A DNA stretch of 64,000 nucleotides from Candidatus Baldrarchaeum yapensis (GTDB lineage Archaea > Asgardarchaeota > Baldrarchaeia > Baldrarchaeales > Baldrarchaeaceae), in assembly GCA_016840465.1 (NCBI GenBank), contig JAEOSH010000001.1, positions 1 to 64,000 of the forward strand. Reading direction: 5' to 3'. Below, one piece after another: positions 35,318 to 43,821 of the stretch; the first letter of the stretch is position 1, and every line of letters starts with the position of its first letter. A program made the position numbers and the translations under genes. The notes under the pieces were generated by a model, which did not search any database, was not told the origin of the DNA, and saw nothing but the letters and a program-made list of their open reading frames with translations.

Positions 35318-35578
35318 TTGGTTAAGGCGTACGTGATGATAAACACGAGGCCGGGAAAAGAGACAGAAATAATTAAAGAAATCTCTAAAATGCCAGAGGT
35401 ATCAGAAGTTCATAGGGTATTTGGTCCCTTCGATATAGTAGTTGAAATAAAGAGTAGTAGCATGGAGGCGATCGTTGATTTGATATTTGAGAAAATACGG
35501 AAAATAGACGGGATCGAGAAAACGATTACCGCCATTACCGCCGAATATGAAATAGATGTGCATGATATGCCGATATGA
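35318..35578 (+). CDS. Lrp/AsnC-type RAM ligand-binding domain protein
   Basis: A stand-alone RAM domain (about 86 residues) without a helix-turn-helix, of the kind that binds amino acids and forms octamers. The YVMINTRPGKE opening and VHRVFGPFDIVVEI are typical. The TTG at 35318 is chosen because GGAGGAGGT lies just before it and because relatives begin at this point; an ATG at 35303 would place the ribosome binding site inside the gene. It lies 34 bp after the CooT-like gene. Confidence 0.85.
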   Translation: MVKAYVMINTRPGKETEIIKEISKMPEVSEVHRVFGPFDIVVEIKSSSMEAIVDLIFEKIRKIDGIEKTITAITAEYEIDVHDMPI

Positions 35579-35580
35579 CT

Positions 35581-36615
35581 TCAGAGAATTGCAAAATGTT
35601 CCCTTCCCGACAATTCTCTCGACCCTATTACAACTCGATAGTAAGGAACTCCTCTTTCAGGCATAACTCTTTCTAATTTTCCATAAACTCTAATACGCTC
35701 GTTGACTTCGAGTATTCCGGCAAATACTCCTTCAAACGATACTAATTCTCTTATTGGTTCTACTACGGGGCCCCTTATTACAGTTACCTCACTGATTCCG
35801 TAAACTGCGGGATTAAACATCGATTCTGAAGTGTCCGATATCGACGCTTCTATCTCTATGGGACCCATCGGAATTATGCTCTTTTTCCCGTATTTCTCCG
35901 TTATTTCACTGTCTTTCTTTACCGGATGCACTGAAAATCTCGTACCTTCAAAAATTCCTAGATTCCATTTCCGCCTGAGAATTTCACGTGCAACCTCTAA
36001 AGGGATGCCGAAAAACTTCGATTTTTCGATACACCACCTCTCCTCGTAAAACTTCCTGATAGTCCTTTTCTTTTCAAGTTCGAGGATTACCTCCTTGAGA
36101 AGCAGGGACTCTTTCCTCCCATAAATTACTAGATCTATATCCGAGATTCGAGGATTATGAATCCCGAGCAGAATAGATCCCGTGACTCCGAAGCGACTCT
36201 CATCTATTCCGCTTTCTTTGCTTAACAGTTTAACTAATCTCACTAATTTTTCTTGCAAAGGATCTCTAGACTTCAGCCCTATTATCCTGCTCAACTCTCT
36301 CTCCGGAAGGTACCAATTCTCGATACGGGAATGAGGTACCGCTGAAAATGTTATCCTGTTATAAGGGCAATAGTAAATATATTCCGGATAATTCTGTTTA
36401 AGAAATTCAAATGTTGCACAGACATCACGCGCGGAATAGAACGAAATTTTTCTCTCGTAACATGACCTGCTGTCACACCACAGTCCATCAGATGCTGGTA
36501 CATATTTTAAATACGCAAATACCCTATCCGGCGGGTGCTCGTACCCAACTATGCAAAATATGAAATTTTCGACCGTCCTTATGTAGTCCCTATCTTTAAA
36601 CGGTCTTTTACACAC
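35581..36615 (-). CDS. polymerase-beta-fold nucleotidyltransferase paralogue (NT3)
   Basis: The third member of the family. HPPDRVFAYLKYVP is at about 28-41, the core has GSILLG then SDIDLVIYG, and the C-terminal part has SMFNPAVYGISEV. The start is GTG, 4 bp after NT4, with a perfect GGAGGT formed by the last codons and stop of NT4. So NT4 and NT3 are tightly coupled. The active-site acids are intact. The substrate is unknown. Confidence 0.8.
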   Translation of the reverse strand: MCKRPFKDRDYIRTVENFIFCIVGYEHPPDRVFAYLKYVPASDGLWCDSRSCYERKISFYSARDVCATFEFLKQNYPEYIYYCPYNRITFSAVPHSRIENWYLPERELSRIIGLKSRDPLQEKLVRLVKLLSKESGIDESRFGVTGSILLGIHNPRISDIDLVIYGRKESLLLKEVILELEKKRTIRKFYEERWCIEKSKFFGIPLEVAREILRRKWNLGIFEGTRFSVHPVKKDSEITEKYGKKSIIPMGPIEIEASISDTSESMFNPAVYGISEVTVIRGPVVEPIRELVSFEGVFAGILEVNERIRVYGKLERVMPERGVPYYRVVIGSRELSGREHFAIL

Positions 36616-36619
36616 AGGC

Positions 36620-37651
36620 TTACCTCCTTATCAGAAAATCGTCCCTGCTATTTCCTAGAATTATCCGATAGTAAGAAGTTTTATTTTTAACATCAGTAAC
36701 ACGCTCCACATCTCCTCTAACAATAATTATGTCGTTATCATTAGCGAGTTCTGTAAACCTTCCCCTGAATGACACTACTTCTTTTATCGCGTCGAGGCCA
36801 GCACCGTCTAATACACTGAGAACTTTAACGAGATATCTACACGGCGTGAAAATGGAATCGGAAGCATCTATGACTTTTGCTTTGACCGTTATACGACCGA
36901 CCTTCCTATAAATTCTGTCACCATATGTCTCGTTGATCTCTGATGGTTCTTTAACGAACCTTACAAAGAAGTCGACTCCCTTAAAGACTCCTTGGGAAAC
37001 CTTCCGGCTTTCCATTAGAAGGAAATCCTCGAAACTTACGTTCATTGCTTGTTTTTTAAATTCGTATAGATCTTTAAGCTCTGTTAATGTATATCTCCTT
37101 AAGTCTTTCTCGGATTCAAGCAATTGGTGTAATGCTTCATACGCTTTTCTGCATTCTTTTTCTCCGTAAATTACGAGATCTAAATCCGAATCTTCGGTTT
37201 CTAGCCCGACTAAAATGGATCCAGATATCCCAATACTAGATATCGGTATATTCGCCTCCTTAGATATAATTTTGGCTAGATCAATTGCATATTCCTTTAG
37301 TTTTCCGATCTCTTGCGATCCCGCCCTCTTAGATAATAGTTTCCTCAGCTGTTGCCTAGGTTCATAGACAATATTTATTCTGTCATGAGGTACGGCTTGC
37401 AGTTCCATTCCAAAAACATAATCAAAGTAGACATAGGCGGGATAATTGCTACGGAGGAAGTCATATCTCTCCTTTAAATCATACAACTTGGAATATCTTC
37501 GTCCGTCGGATCTTAAACGGTTTCCTCTTTCATTCAGGTAGTATCGAACAAAAGCAATCACTCTATCGGGTGGATGCACGAGCCCTTTAACGTCAAATAT
37601 TAAACCTTCCACAGTTTCCACGAATGCTCCTTCAATGATCGATGTTTTCAA
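36620..37651 (-). CDS. polymerase-beta-fold nucleotidyltransferase paralogue (NT4)
   Basis: The fourth member, 343 residues. It has the clearest N-terminal signature (ETVEGLIFDVKGLVHPP, then DRVIAFVRYY), the core GSILVG and SDLDLVIYG, and the C-terminal module with SIFTPCRYLV. It overlaps the end of mptA by 20 bp, so it is physically part of the methanopterin cluster operon. Whether it acts in that pathway is open. Confidence 0.8.
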   Translation of the reverse strand: MKTSIIEGAFVETVEGLIFDVKGLVHPPDRVIAFVRYYLNERGNRLRSDGRRYSKLYDLKERYDFLRSNYPAYVYFDYVFGMELQAVPHDRINIVYEPRQQLRKLLSKRAGSQEIGKLKEYAIDLAKIISKEANIPISSIGISGSILVGLETEDSDLDLVIYGEKECRKAYEALHQLLESEKDLRRYTLTELKDLYEFKKQAMNVSFEDFLLMESRKVSQGVFKGVDFFVRFVKEPSEINETYGDRIYRKVGRITVKAKVIDASDSIFTPCRYLVKVLSVLDGAGLDAIKEVVSFRGRFTELANDNDIIIVRGDVERVTDVKNKTSYYRIILGNSRDDFLIRR

Positions 37652-38588
37652 GATTCTTTACCTCTCTTCGTAATTCGCCAACTTTACTTGTTCGCTTTGC
37701 CACAACATCAAAGTTATGGATGCTTTCGTAACTTCTTACTATGACTCTTATCCTTGAGTCTTCCGGCAACCAGTCAAATTCTTTGATTATATGTAGGAGG
37801 ACTGAGCGGGCACAATCCTCCACAAACATGGGGTTTAAGTGTCCCAACCGGATGATTACCTCTTCATCGTTTCTCTTCAGGACGTCCTCTATCTGTGAAC
37901 TCACGGATTCGTCTATTATTCGCAATAGGTCTCTCCAGTCTATATTTTTCCCATTATATCGGCGATCTATCTCAACAGATACCTTTGCACGCTGATTATG
38001 CGATGCTATTGGTATTATGTTCAATATCTTTTCTAATGTCTCCTCACTTAGCCCGATCTCATCGATACGCTTTTTTAAAAGATTTTTCACGAATTTCTTC
38101 ACTTGTAATTGCCCGCATGGACATACCAGTAGTCCATAGGTGCTTATTCCCGTCAGAACCTTAGGATCTCCCTTTCTAGTGTTCAATACCCTCGACCATA
38201 TACGTATAGGACGCATCATTGAGCCCTGTGTGATCTTTGATCTGTACGGAATCACCGTTATGCCTCTGATGCGCACTTCAGCTACCGATGCGTACTCGTG
38301 ATATCGCAACAGCAAATTTGTTGCCTCCAAACAGAACTCCTCGACTGACGTGTAGGGTTTGAAGGTCGCGCGTTCGACTATTTCCTCTATTGCGTCGGCG
38401 CTTCTAGACATGTGAATACCGCGCATGCTCGGGGGCATATCTATGAAAGCGTCTATTTTCACGGAGATCACAGAGACCTCTTTGCCATGCAATATCTTAA
38501 GTTGCCGAAACATTCCATAAACTCCAACTTTATCCAGTCTTAGCGGTATTTTTGGAAGTTCCGCCTGTACATCAACATCATTCGTCAT
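37632..38588 (-). CDS. mptA: GTP cyclohydrolase MptA
   Basis: First step of tetrahydromethanopterin synthesis: GTP to 7,8-dihydro-D-neopterin 2',3'-cyclic phosphate; an iron enzyme of the FolE2 family. Metal-site residues are seen in VCPCGQ and IASHNQRA, and SMRGIHMSR is typical of the family. ATG at 38588 has GGTGA upstream; the frame extends 15 codons further. It overlaps the DHPS-like gene by 11 bp and NT4 by 20 bp. Confidence 0.93.
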   Translation of the reverse strand: MTNDVDVQAELPKIPLRLDKVGVYGMFRQLKILHGKEVSVISVKIDAFIDMPPSMRGIHMSRSADAIEEIVERATFKPYTSVEEFCLEATNLLLRYHEYASVAEVRIRGITVIPYRSKITQGSMMRPIRIWSRVLNTRKGDPKVLTGISTYGLLVCPCGQLQVKKFVKNLLKKRIDEIGLSEETLEKILNIIPIASHNQRAKVSVEIDRRYNGKNIDWRDLLRIIDESVSSQIEDVLKRNDEEVIIRLGHLNPMFVEDCARSVLLHIIKEFDWLPEDSRIRVIVRSYESIHNFDVVAKRTSKVGELRREVKNLENIDH

Positions 38589-40182
38589 TCTTGTCACCGA
38601 ATACATCCACGTCTTGTACGTAACTCTTTCCAAGCTTTAAGCATATTTCTGCCTTCTCAAGTTCTCTGCCCAAGTAAAGAGCGTGAGAAACCGTACCAAC
38701 TAGCCCCTTACTTAATATTGCAGCAGATAATTTTACAGCACTATTGCCAGAAAAAATACAAGAAATTTCACCATTAGGTCGATAATGGGCAACGTATATT
38801 GAATTTTCGCGATGATTTACCCATATCCTAAAGTATCCGCACTTATCACGTTCAACTTTTCCAGGTAATTTTATTTCGTTCGTATTTATCACCTTCGCTT
38901 CGTGCTTCTTAAACACTTCCTCATATTTTGGATCCCTTTTACTCTTTGCCAGTAATAATGTTAGCCCCACATCCTTCGGCGGCATTTTATTCATCTTGGC
39001 TATGAATGCCATTTTAACAGCTTTCAATAACTCACGTACGGAGTATCTGCTCTTAACACTCTCTTCGGATGTCAATATAACCCCCGCTCCTAGTTCCACC
39101 GCAATTGACGCTAAAAGAGCGTTTACGCCAGTGGTATCCACATCCATAAGATCTGTAACGTTCCTTGCACCTAATAACAAGGGTGTGTCACCATCAAATT
39201 TTCTGAAGACTATTGCTCTATGCAGGGAATTTACTATCCCTGGAAAGACTGGTGGATATATTATGGGATCCGCGAGTATTTTTCGAAAGCCCTTCTTACG
39301 GGCGTCATTTATGAGATTTATTAGGGTCTTCACCACCTGTTCAGCATTCATCACGTATTCGACCTGCTTCTGACCTATCGATGGAACTATCACTATTCCC
39401 ACATCTTCTGGAAGAGAATTCAGAAGATGCGAATTCTCTAAGCCTATACTTAACACCATGTCGATACCGGCATCGACCGCCGCTTCTATGTCCTCGTCAA
39501 AAACACTATCAACACTTAGTACTAGGTTTCTTCCGATTTCGCTACGAAGTCCCTTTACTACCTCCATTATCTTCTCAGGATGTGGCGCGGAAGGACTTCC
39601 GCCTAAGTCGATAATGTGTGCACCGCTCTTAATATAGTATTTTACTAGCGAAAGTATTTCTCCCAACGGGCGTTCTACGACATTATCCACTTCTGCTAAA
39701 ATCTTCGGCATGCAATCAGTTCCTACTTTCAAACGTCTTCCCGATCTACCAATCATGAAGTTCCTAAGATTATCTATTTCGACCTCTCGTTCCTTGTTAT
39801 CGATTTCCCCCAGATATTTCTTCAGAATAGAAGTTTTTAGTAGTAGATCGGCTGGTTCTATAGGTGATAGGTTTATTTTTCCCCTTAGAAGGTATGAAAC
39901 CACAAATGGTATGTCGGAGGCGTACCTCGGACCCTTGACTATAGTTACTCCTAACTCCTTTCCAATTTCGGATAAATCTCCGCGTACCATCCCGGATACC
40001 ATAATTAGGTCGTATTCTTTCAAATCTCCCCGTCGTTTGAGATGTTTCTTCAGGAAGTGTGGTGTCATGAGTGCGGCGACATCTATGGGCAATACTTCGA
40101 CATCCGCACTAACCGGAAGTTTTTTAGAAATTTCTTCTAGAAGCTTAGCCGCCAATCTACCCGTTACCAGAAGAATTTTCAT
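38578..40182 (-). CDS. archaeal dihydropteroate synthase-like protein
   Basis: A two-part protein of 534 residues, matching the archaeal 'dihydropteroate synthase-related' family (TIGR00284-like). Residues 1-140 are an alpha/beta N-terminal domain; from about 160 a TIM-barrel pterin-binding domain follows (GAHIIDLGGSPSAPHPEK, LVLSVDSVFDEDI, KILADPIIYP, LLGARNVTDLMDVD). In the cluster it probably joins the pterin to the beta-RFA-P product or a related step in methanopterin synthesis. The exact reaction is not settled. Confidence 0.88.
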   Translation of the reverse strand: MKILLVTGRLAAKLLEEISKKLPVSADVEVLPIDVAALMTPHFLKKHLKRRGDLKEYDLIMVSGMVRGDLSEIGKELGVTIVKGPRYASDIPFVVSYLLRGKINLSPIEPADLLLKTSILKKYLGEIDNKEREVEIDNLRNFMIGRSGRRLKVGTDCMPKILAEVDNVVERPLGEILSLVKYYIKSGAHIIDLGGSPSAPHPEKIMEVVKGLRSEIGRNLVLSVDSVFDEDIEAAVDAGIDMVLSIGLENSHLLNSLPEDVGIVIVPSIGQKQVEYVMNAEQVVKTLINLINDARKKGFRKILADPIIYPPVFPGIVNSLHRAIVFRKFDGDTPLLLGARNVTDLMDVDTTGVNALLASIAVELGAGVILTSEESVKSRYSVRELLKAVKMAFIAKMNKMPPKDVGLTLLLAKSKRDPKYEEVFKKHEAKVINTNEIKLPGKVERDKCGYFRIWVNHRENSIYVAHYRPNGEISCIFSGNSAVKLSAAILSKGLVGTVSHALYLGRELEKAEICLKLGKSYVQDVDVFGDKNDE

Positions 40183-40192
40183 TTATTATCCC

Positions 40193-40915
40193 CTATAAAC
40201 TCTTTAAGATCTCCAATATTCTACTCGGAGATTCCAAAACCGTTATTCCCTCCATTCTGGATAACTTCCTCAGGTTTCTGATTTCCACATCTCTAACCTT
40301 TGTCTTCACTTTCATGCCAAATGATAGAGCCCCGTATTTACAGAGATTAACACAAATTTTACAACCTATGCAACGTTGTAAGTCCACGGTGATCTTTCCC
40401 TCCACTACTTTTAACGCAACGGTAGGACAATTCTTAAGTGGAGGGCAATCTTCACATCCCCTGCAAATGTCCCTATTGGCGATAAGGGGTAATGTTGCAT
40501 CTACGTATCTGCCTCCTATGTCGGTGGGCAAAATGTACACGGGAGTGTCTGCTTTTATTGCCTGAGAAACAGCTGCCGTGATCAACGTATCCGAGATTCC
40601 GTGAACTATTTTTGCAATAGTATTGGAGGTGGCAGGAGCAACTATAAGTGCATTATACATTCTTAAAGAAAATCGTCCTATCTTAGGGAAACTACTCCCC
40701 TGCTCGCTTTCCCTTATTATTTCCGAATAGTAAGACCCATCCGATACCTCACTGAGGCGGTTCCATATTCCGTACATTCGCGCTACTTCCTCTCCCGCCT
40801 TTGATATGAAAATTGTCACCTTTATTGGCAAATTTTTTACTGCCCATCTGAAAACCTCAAAAGTTTCCAGTAGGAACTGCCCGCCACCAGTTATGCCCCA
40901 CGCAACTCTCTTCAC
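40193..40915 (-). CDS. DmrX-like archaeoflavoprotein with 4Fe-4S domain
   Basis: An FMN-binding flavoprotein (about residues 1-140: GITGGGQFLLETFEVF, IVAPATSNTIAKI) fused to two ferredoxin clusters (CRGCEDCPPLKNC and CIGCKICVNLCKYG). This matches the archaeal dihydromethanopterin reductase (acceptor)/AfpA group, which reduces dihydromethanopterin as the last step in the pathway. It overlaps the DUF1464 gene by 4 bp. Confidence 0.87.
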   Translation of the reverse strand: MKRVAWGITGGGQFLLETFEVFRWAVKNLPIKVTIFISKAGEEVARMYGIWNRLSEVSDGSYYSEIIRESEQGSSFPKIGRFSLRMYNALIVAPATSNTIAKIVHGISDTLITAAVSQAIKADTPVYILPTDIGGRYVDATLPLIANRDICRGCEDCPPLKNCPTVALKVVEGKITVDLQRCIGCKICVNLCKYGALSFGMKVKTKVRDVEIRNLRKLSRMEGITVLESPSRILEILKSL

Positions 40916-42003
40916 ATTCTAGCACCACTTGTAAATTTGCTTCTTAAACTCTCTATTTCGTCGAAAAATATATGATCGAGAACTGTGCCCGCCGCTTCCT
41001 TAATTTTCATCACATCAACCAGCTTCTTGTAAATGCCCCCACTGAGACCATCAGCAATTATGGCTGCACCCTGCGCGGCCTCTTTAGCGACACGTGCAAA
41101 CCCCTTAATTGTCCGTACGGGGGCTATCTTTACTAAGTATTCTCGTAATATTCCTAGAAAGGTGTTTATTCTTGCTAACCTGCCGGACACCAGTATTTCG
41201 CGCGGATCTTGTAGTACCGCCAGTAATGAAAAAACGTCCTTTATTAGCCCTTCAGTTAATGCCTTTATTGCAATTCTGACGCGTTCATCATACTCGGCAA
41301 GTTTAAATAATTCTTCCGGCGTTGCGTTTTCGCATCCTGCTATATACACTGCACCTCCCTTGTAGATTGTTGTTTTTAACAAACTTCCCATGAGGTAAGC
41401 GAGTTCCGCGTCAAGCGCTCCACACGCCCTTAACCCTATATGTCCTTCTGCACCTCCGATGCCGTCTATTATTCTCCCATCGTCTATTGCCAGCACTGCA
41501 TTGAAGCCAGTGCCACTTTCAATAAGTATGAATCTCGTCTCCTCTATCGGTATTTGTAAGTTCTCCGATTGATCCACTATCGCCAAAGCAGCCACGCAAA
41601 CCTTATCAGCGGTGCCCATATCGATTTTATTCACTTTCCTATGGATAGGTACTGTAGGAAGATGTTTTACTCCCGGAATCACGTAAGCGGGTATTTCCTC
41701 TTCTATAAGCAGTTTTATTACAGAAGTAAGCCCGACAATTTCCTCTTTGCCTTCTCTTTTCAATGTCATTAAGAATATGTCAGCATCACTTATTTCAGAC
41801 ACTTTTTTAAGAGGGAGACCAAAGCCGCTGGGAGCAACTACCATATCAACTTCCTTAAGAGATTTCAGAATGTCGACTATTATCCTAGGATTCTTCAGGA
41901 CACGGCGTGTCGGAATAGACACATCTAATATCAAGGCACCATCTTCCAGCCCAACTAAATCCCAAGATCCCGTTCCAGGATCTATTCCCACAACTCTAGT
42001 CAT
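40912..42003 (-). CDS. DUF1464 ASKHA-fold protein
   Basis: An actin/hexokinase-fold protein of the DUF1464 family. It starts with the phosphate-1 loop VVGIDPGTGSWDLVG and has a second glycine loop (LIESGTGFNAVLAIDDGRI, IGGAEGHIG). The function is unknown, but it is regularly near pterin and methanopterin genes. ATG at 42003 is the natural family start; the frame opens 5 codons earlier. Confidence 0.88.
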   Translation of the reverse strand: MTRVVGIDPGTGSWDLVGLEDGALILDVSIPTRRVLKNPRIIVDILKSLKEVDMVVAPSGFGLPLKKVSEISDADIFLMTLKREGKEEIVGLTSVIKLLIEEEIPAYVIPGVKHLPTVPIHRKVNKIDMGTADKVCVAALAIVDQSENLQIPIEETRFILIESGTGFNAVLAIDDGRIIDGIGGAEGHIGLRACGALDAELAYLMGSLLKTTIYKGGAVYIAGCENATPEELFKLAEYDERVRIAIKALTEGLIKDVFSLLAVLQDPREILVSGRLARINTFLGILREYLVKIAPVRTIKGFARVAKEAAQGAAIIADGLSGGIYKKLVDVMKIKEAAGTVLDHIFFDEIESLRSKFTSGARM

Positions 42004-42021
42004 TATTTCCACTTCCAAGAA

Positions 42022-42999
42022 TTATAAGACTCGGATTTCCGCGCCGGTATTATTTGCTCTTGCAACAAAGACTTGGCCACCGATCTTGCTTAAAAATTCC
42101 TTCGTCTTTCTCATAAGTTCTATTGCTTCGTCGTATCCTTCAATAACACCATAGACAGCAGGCCCGAACGAACTCATCCCGGCCCCGTAAGCTCCCTTCT
42201 TTCTCATGAAGTCCATGAGTTCCCTAATCAGTGGCGATTGCAGATTCACCTCTACCTTCTTGAAGCCCACGTTCTGTATCATAGAGAGCCCTTCACCGAA
42301 AGAAGCTATGTCCTTTTCTACGATTGCTGGAAGAATTTTCATCAGTATTATATGAGATAAGATTCTAACTTCATCGACAGATATCGGACAGTACTTTTGG
42401 AATATCTCTATCTCCCTCACCCCATGGGCTCCCCTCTCCACATTCGGAATTGCAACGACGAACATCCAATCCGCAGGAAGTGCATAACGAACCAGAAGGG
42501 GTGCAGGTGGCGCTCTTGACGCGGAAGATGGAAGATATGTCTCTTTTTGTTTACCTTTACCAAATGTGTGGCCCCCATCGAGTATGAAGCCACCGCCCTC
42601 AAATGCAGCAACACCTATCCCTGAAGTGCCGCCTCGCCCAGCTATTCTTGCCAGTTCTCTGACAGAAGCTTCGATACCGAATAATGTTGTTATACCTTTT
42701 GCCACTGCGAGCAACAACTGGGTCGTAGAACCTAATCCAACATGCTTGGGTATTTGACTTTTTATTTCGATATGCACACCGGATTCTATTTTGTAACGTT
42801 GAAGTATCTTTTCGGCAATGGAAATCACTCGGTCGTCCTTAACGTTGACAGTTATGCCCTCATCCCGCTCACTTACCTCTAGTATAACATTCGGATACTC
42901 CAGTGCTACTCCTATTCCTCCATCGATCCTGCCAAGTGCGCCATTTAAATCTATGAGTGTAAAATGGAGACGACAGGGGGTTTTAACGTATACCTTCAT
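42022..42999 (-). CDS. mptG: beta-ribofuranosylaminobenzene 5'-phosphate synthase
   Basis: GHMP-kinase-fold enzyme that condenses 4-hydroxybenzoate or p-aminobenzoate with PRPP in methanopterin synthesis. It shows PCRLHFTLIDLNG at the start, the KHVGLGSTTQLLLAVA loop (about residues 84-99) and GGRGGTSGIG. The 325-residue length is as expected. GGGTCA precedes the ATG. Confidence 0.92.
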   Translation of the reverse strand: MKVYVKTPCRLHFTLIDLNGALGRIDGGIGVALEYPNVILEVSERDEGITVNVKDDRVISIAEKILQRYKIESGVHIEIKSQIPKHVGLGSTTQLLLAVAKGITTLFGIEASVRELARIAGRGGTSGIGVAAFEGGGFILDGGHTFGKGKQKETYLPSSASRAPPAPLLVRYALPADWMFVVAIPNVERGAHGVREIEIFQKYCPISVDEVRILSHIILMKILPAIVEKDIASFGEGLSMIQNVGFKKVEVNLQSPLIRELMDFMRKKGAYGAGMSSFGPAVYGVIEGYDEAIELMRKTKEFLSKIGGQVFVARANNTGAEIRVL

Positions 43000-43059
43000 A
43001 TTGACCCAGCACGTCTCCGTTCCTTATTGTTTTTTAGACTAAATGATCACTCCTAAAAC

Positions 43060-43728
43060 CTAAATTGCCCTTTTAAACCTCTCGTGAATATCCTCAATCA
43101 GAGATCTCGTTAGACGTAGGTACTCGGAATCCGGAGCAGTCCTCTTTATGATATCGTAGCATATATGTAACATCTGCAAAAGTAGCAGAGAGTCTCGGAG
43201 TCTTTTTTCTTCGATCGCTGCCAAAAGCCTACTAGCGGCGACTAGCGCTTCTACGAAGCACCCTTCAGCGCGGCAGTAAGGCCTTATAATCGCACCTTCC
43301 CTTGATACCCCCTCTATGTGCACAACTTCGCATATTATTGTCGCTCTGCCACCTGAAATTCCACACATGTTGCACATTCTGACCTCTATCCAAAACTTAC
43401 TATCTTTTAATACTGGCGCATTGACAACTTTAGCATGTTTGAAACAGTTTGGTGGTAGTTCGGGTTCTGAGGGTCCTTTTCCCCAGCCCTTGAAAACTGC
43501 ATTGTAGAGGATGTTTGGCTCGTATATGAACTCGATGACAGCACAACGGTGATGAAGAATGTTTTTATAGGTATCTGATGTTACATACGGGCGTATCACG
43601 ATGTGTTCCATATCTGGGGTGCTTATTCCCATCATTGCGATGTTTGGCGTCGTGCCATCGATGTGATAGGTCGCTACTAAAGCTTCGTAGATCCAATTTT
43701 TTCTTAACCCTATGGCTGTAAGTTTCAT
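43060..43728 (-). CDS. DUF447 flavin-reductase-like protein
   Basis: A DUF447 protein with an FMN-binding split-barrel-like N-terminal half (IYEALVATYHIDGTTPN, PYVTSDTYKNI) and a helical C-terminal part. The family goes with methanopterin and coenzyme pathways in archaea, with no proven reaction. It heads the minus-strand cluster (43728 to 35581) and is divergent from the COG2144-like gene. Confidence 0.88.
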   Translation of the reverse strand: MKLTAIGLRKNWIYEALVATYHIDGTTPNIAMMGISTPDMEHIVIRPYVTSDTYKNILHHRCAVIEFIYEPNILYNAVFKGWGKGPSEPELPPNCFKHAKVVNAPVLKDSKFWIEVRMCNMCGISGGRATIICEVVHIEGVSREGAIIRPYCRAEGCFVEALVAASRLLAAIEEKRLRDSLLLLQMLHICYDIIKRTAPDSEYLRLTRSLIEDIHERFKRAI

Positions 43729-43821
43729 ATTGACACCACAAGTCTGAGTTTCCCGCCAGCATTACTTATATTTCCAAGCGCCGAATGAAGCTTGTGCTAA
43801 ATATTAAAATGGTGTCTGCTG

